Part shown: positions 60,255 to 64,000 of the stretch, in pieces
How positions within the stretch are numbered: position 1 is the stretch's first letter
Layout of the letters: every line of letters begins with the position of its first letter
Assembly: GCA_900088475.1 (NCBI GenBank)
Contig: FLMG01000335.1
Location: 1 to 64,000 of the forward strand
DNA length: 64,000 nucleotides
Source: Hyphochytrium catenoides
Lineage: Eukaryota; Sar; Hyphochytriomycetes; Hyphochytriales; Hyphochytriaceae
Direction of reading: 5' to 3'
Program-made: the position numbers and the translations under genes
Notes under the pieces: model-generated
What the model saw: only the letters and a program-made list of their open reading frames with translations
Told to the model about the DNA's origin: nothing
The model's database searches: none

Positions 60255-63219
60255 TTAATCTCCAGTTCTTTCAAGAAGCTCACGTATCTTTACAGCCGCT
60301 TCATCAATATCAACCTCATGCAAGGCACTGGAGAAAGTATAAAGTTAGAAAAGATGACAGTTACGAAAGATGCAGGTGAGGGACAATCAGCTAGGATGGA
60401 AAAAAAGCGAAGCGCCTTTATGACGTCGTCGGAGGCTGGGTTGACGAAAGTCAGGAAGTTGCATTGGTCTTTCTTACCTAATAGGAACAACTGGCAGCTT
60501 GGATAACCTTCTGAGCTTTGGCAAGTTGACTTGTCCCGCTGTTATAAAAGATAAAAAGTCATTCTTAGCACCTATCGCGATGACGTGAACCTCCTATGGC
60601 CATGTCCGTTCATGTCACGTGGTTGAGCTCTTCTTCCTTTCATTGTCGTCTCAACTCTTTGTTGCTACTGTACGTACCATTTAAGTCCATTTTGTTAGCG
60701 ATGACGAGAGACGGTTTCTGTGTGATGTTGGGTGCAAATAACTCCAACTCGTTTTGCAGGAGAAGGAGGTCATGCCATGGTTTCCTTCCCTCACTGCCAG
60801 CGGCATCGACGACATAGAGGAGCAGCTGCAATGACCCACTTAGATTATGTGCTATGCGAGAGAAAGAATCCGGGAAGCAACCGACCAAGTGATCGGATGA
60901 CTACACAGGTCACACAAGAGATTAAAGCAGAAGCCTACAATTGTGTTCACCTTTGTTCTCTCTATGTGCCTCAAAAAGTCATGTCCTAGGCCCACATTCC
61001 GGTGAGCTCCTTCTATGAGTCCAGGAATGTCGGCGATAGTAAAACGAAAGAAGTCCTGTCAACGTATTTATGGTAAGCCATTGTCAGTGCGATCGGTCAA
61101 CTCCCATGCTCGTCACTATCTTTAGAAGGGTCCAAGAGCCTCGAAGAATATCCTACCGGAAACTCAACGACCCCTACGTAAGGATGGAGCGTCGTGAAGG
61201 GGTAGGCAGCAATTCTAGGCTTAGCTCGCGAGAAGCGAGCTAGCAGTGTGCTCTTTCCCGCGTTTGGAAAACCAACAAGGCCCACATCTGCAATGGTCTT
61301 CAATTCAAGCTCGACAAGTACCTCTTCCCCAGGCTTCCCTCTCCTCTTCTCCTCCAGCTGCGGGTTGAGATATGGCAGACTTGTCAGTAACGCAGTTAAA
61401 CATTGCAATTTCATGAAACGACAGGGCGAACGCACGTGTCGCCAAAAGCAAGAAGGTGAAAGGACGTGCGATAGCATGGTCAAGATCCAGTGGCGGTCAC
61501 ATGTGGAGGGCATAGCTATCGTGACAGGCATTTCCAGGGTAATTCACAAGAGAGAATACATCGTGCTCACAAAAGATGTCGATGAACCCCTTGAGCTTCA
61601 AAAAGATAGAGTATTTACCAAGTCAGTCCGGTGCCTCTTCGATCTAGACGAGATAATTTTATTCCCTAGCCCTGGCTCTCCGCCCTTGGCGGCCACGAAA
61701 CTCTTCTCATGTCGATCCAAATCGCAGACAGCCGTTACGCGTTCCACTAGACCTTCATCGTCTTCGTCAAAACTATCATACATTTCCTCGGACTCATCGT
61801 CCCAATCCTCCTCATCCTCTGCGTCATACTCTTCCACTCCGTCGTCCAAGACATTCGTGTTTTCAGCTTTTTTCAAACTCACAGCTTCAACCTGCATCTC
61901 CTCGAACTCGTCACTGTTTGCGTCGACAATGGGTTCAACCGTCATTGGCTCCCCGTCTTCTTCCTCCTCCGGATCGACCTAAGGTAAGAAATGAAGAGAG
62001 TTTAGTGGACAAGTGCAGAAAGATTGCATGACCAAAACGTTAGGGTATGACTCTGTGGACTCACATCCGGCGCACTACAAAAGACAGAAAGAGCACAGGA
62101 AGCGCTATAGACAGCAACCGCCATAGACAGCGCGAGAAGTCAGAGGAATGAAGTGAAACATTGCAGGAGACTTCGCTCAACCAGAATGGCATATAAGCCA
62201 TAGACGCGCATACAGTTAGGCGTGTTGAATCAATGGAGGTAAAATGGCAAGTGAGGACCTCACTCAGCTAGGAGAGTGGAGAGACTTAGTGAGAGAGCAC
62301 TGCTCCAGGTAGATAACAAAGAAAGGTATTTCAAGGGGTTAAAGGAAGGCTTCTGCAGGCTGACATGGATAGCTTGGAAGGAGGAATTGAGCAGCAGTCG
62401 TCGTACATATTCCACTTTCTTCACCAAGGTTCCCACTGGCACTTTGATTATAACGTCCTCTCCGGCTTTTCCTCTCTTGTCATCACCCTGCCCATTCTTG
62501 CCAGGTTTCGCATTATATCGATAGCGAGTGCGGCCTAACCCACTGACGTGCTGGTCGGCTTGAAGGATTATGCTGCCGCCCTTTCCACCGTGACCACCAT
62601 TGGCTCGTATTTTACCAGGTCCGACCACTTCGCGAATGGATAAAGAGAAGTGCGGTTAGAGCTCTCAGCAGTGAATAGCAGAGGATGACGAAGACAAGAA
62701 AGAGATGATCTTCCTGAGATCTCATTGAGTCATCCAAAGGATGGGGGTCGTCTCTGTCTTTTACCTTGGTAACTCTCACAGCCATCACCCCCATGCCCTG
62801 CCTTCAGGCTTAGTCTGATCGTGTCAACAAACTTCCGCTTAGACGCAGCTCTGCTATAAGAGATCTTATTCCTCTTCCTATTCCTCTATGAAACGAAAGA
62901 TGAGCAGTTAGAGGGTTCCTGGAAGCCCTATAGCGAAAAAGATTGGAGTTCCAACTTAGGTTGCTAAGAAGTTTTGCCACGACTCCGGGGCACGGTATTC
63001 CGGTGAAAGAACACTTTGCTTCCTCACCTCTTCCTGGACATCGATAGGCTCACCAACAGAAGGATCCAGCGTGTGCAAAGTTGGTGAATCTTCGGTTGAC
63101 AGTAGACGTGCAAATATTAAGCTACGTTTGGCAGGATAGCGATTAAGGAGACTTGGCGCGAGAGCAGGTCCATGCCATCGGCCAGGCGCTATTCGCAGTC
63201 CTCCTATAAGAGTCATCAT
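60255..63219 (-). CDS. Obg-type GTPase, probably mitochondrial, with acidic insertion
   Basis: GTPase of the Obg/GTPBP family that helps assemble the large ribosomal subunit. The N-terminus ([18 protein letters not shown], no acidic residues for about 40 positions) looks like an organelle targeting peptide. The Obg fold follows: [20 protein letters not shown] (about 62800), [15 protein letters not shown] (about 62600), [14 protein letters not shown] (about 62430) and [14 protein letters not shown] (about 61680). The G domain has [14 protein letters not shown] (G1, about 61260), [11 protein letters not shown] (G2), [20 protein letters not shown] (G3, about 61010), NKMDLNG (G4, about 60690) and VVPISA (G5), the last split across the intron before the final exon. 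The stop is at 60255-60257. Unusually, an exon within 61600-61980 inserts many Asp/Glu residues into the Obg fold, between GTLVKK and the AAKGG strand. About nine exons, approximate. Confidence 0.92.
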
Positions 63220-64000
63220 CCAAACGCCGCCCAGTACAGAGGGTGGGAGCTGTGGGTGAGGACTTTGGGTTATTTGTACCCCTTCTTACGCTTGAGGTCA
63301 CTGCAAGCTGTCCGGTTGGCCAAATCGCCACCTTGAAGGAAGGGGATGCCTAATGCCCGAACTTTTCTCTCAAGTATAACGCCATCTGGAGAGTGAGAGG
63401 CTTTGACAATGGGTACAGACTAAAGGCCTTTTAGCCGTAGACGCTCTCAGAAGGCAAGGCTTAGCGGCTGTGGCTGTCAACTGTGTGCTGCTTGCTGCCT
63501 GAGCCACTTGAGTCTCAGTTTCTTCTGCAGATTCTGAGCTTCGCATATCTCGTCTTCCAGCCATCAAGCTGGAAAGCATCATTAATCCTGTTGCTGCTGA
63601 AAACCTGCGGAAATAGAGCCGGTAACGGTATTCCTGCGAGAATGTGGTGAATAACTCCGCTGAAACTACGTCCTGTCTCTCAACATACAGTGAAGAGCAG
63701 GTAAACATAGATCGGATTTCCCACACCTTTCGTAGGGTGATTACCTCTATTGGCGCGGTTACTCAATAGAAAAGGCAAGTGGGTGACCTGACGGAAGGTG
63801 TGTCAGATGAGGCTTAAAGGCAAACCGCCCTTTTGCCTGAATTTGCGCCCGGATCTTTTACGAAGAGTTTGCGGAGAGAAGCCAAAGGATTTCTGCAGAT
63901 CTTCGAACAGCTTCACGAAGATTCGTTTCTCTCCGACATCGGCTCGATCTACCGCCCCCATACGGCACCCCAAGCTTTTGTCTTTCTTTCCTATATTCCT
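63220..64000. other. Unassigned coding-like sequence at the right edge
   Basis: Leftward open sequence at 63370-63726 contains AATGLMMLSSLMAGRRD and an Ala/Thr/Ser-rich stretch. At 63807-64000 open frames exist on both strands: rightward REAKGFLQIFEQLHEDSFL after a TTAAAG acceptor, and leftward EKRIFVKLFEDLQKSFGF ending in a stop near 63807. Only one can be real, and the window ends before it can be decided. No family recognised. Confidence 0.3.

Overview
The window is nuclear DNA from an intron-rich eukaryotic microbe. Almost every recognisable gene is cut into short exons by GT-AG introns, mostly about 50-260 bases long, with small gaps between genes. The two secreted EGF-repeat proteins at 19.2-25.3 kb have the Cys-rich layout common in stramenopiles (heterokonts). 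With an IFT43 gene (flagellar transport), a mitochondrial type II NADH dehydrogenase and TPR-linked sugar transferases, a flagellate stramenopile is the best guess. That is an inference; no rRNA or organelle marker is present to settle it. Exon boundaries given as exact were checked for GT/AG and reading phase by hand; others are approximate.

Layout. 1-2277 (-): STE20/MST-type kinase, cut off by the left edge. 3377-5234 (+): IFT43. 5436-10210 (-): tepsin/MTV1-like AP-4 accessory protein. 11219-12353 (-): O6-alkylguanine-DNA alkyltransferase. 13159-14762 (+): PIG-X, a GPI mannosyltransferase I subunit. 15000-18280 (-): NhaC-type sodium/proton antiporter. 19189-22506 (-) and 23794-25330 (+): a divergent pair of EGF-type secreted proteins. 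26149-31856 (+): SMG8 of nonsense-mediated decay. 31949-35036 (-): type II NADH dehydrogenase. 36942-45306 (-): a long TPR / GT41 / TPR / GT4 glycosyltransferase, possibly one fused gene. 46109-48772 (-): pieces of two or three genes I cannot name. 49730-56802 (+): P4-ATPase lipid flippase. 57228-57599 (-): TRM112. 58405-60122 (+): unidentified multi-pass membrane protein. 60255-63219 (-): mitochondrial Obg-type GTPase. The last 780 bases hold unassigned coding-like sequence.

Several genes share a theme: membrane and secretory traffic (tepsin, P4-ATPase, PIG-X, antiporter, EGF proteins, signal-anchored sugar transferase). Others serve RNA and translation (SMG8, TRM112, Obg). Neighbours show no operon-like link. 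Converging genes are packed 90-430 bases apart, while most diverging pairs are separated by about 0.8-1.3 kb. Long pyrimidine/purine-biased tracts occur both between and inside genes, and there is one 29-base assembly gap at 11006-11034.
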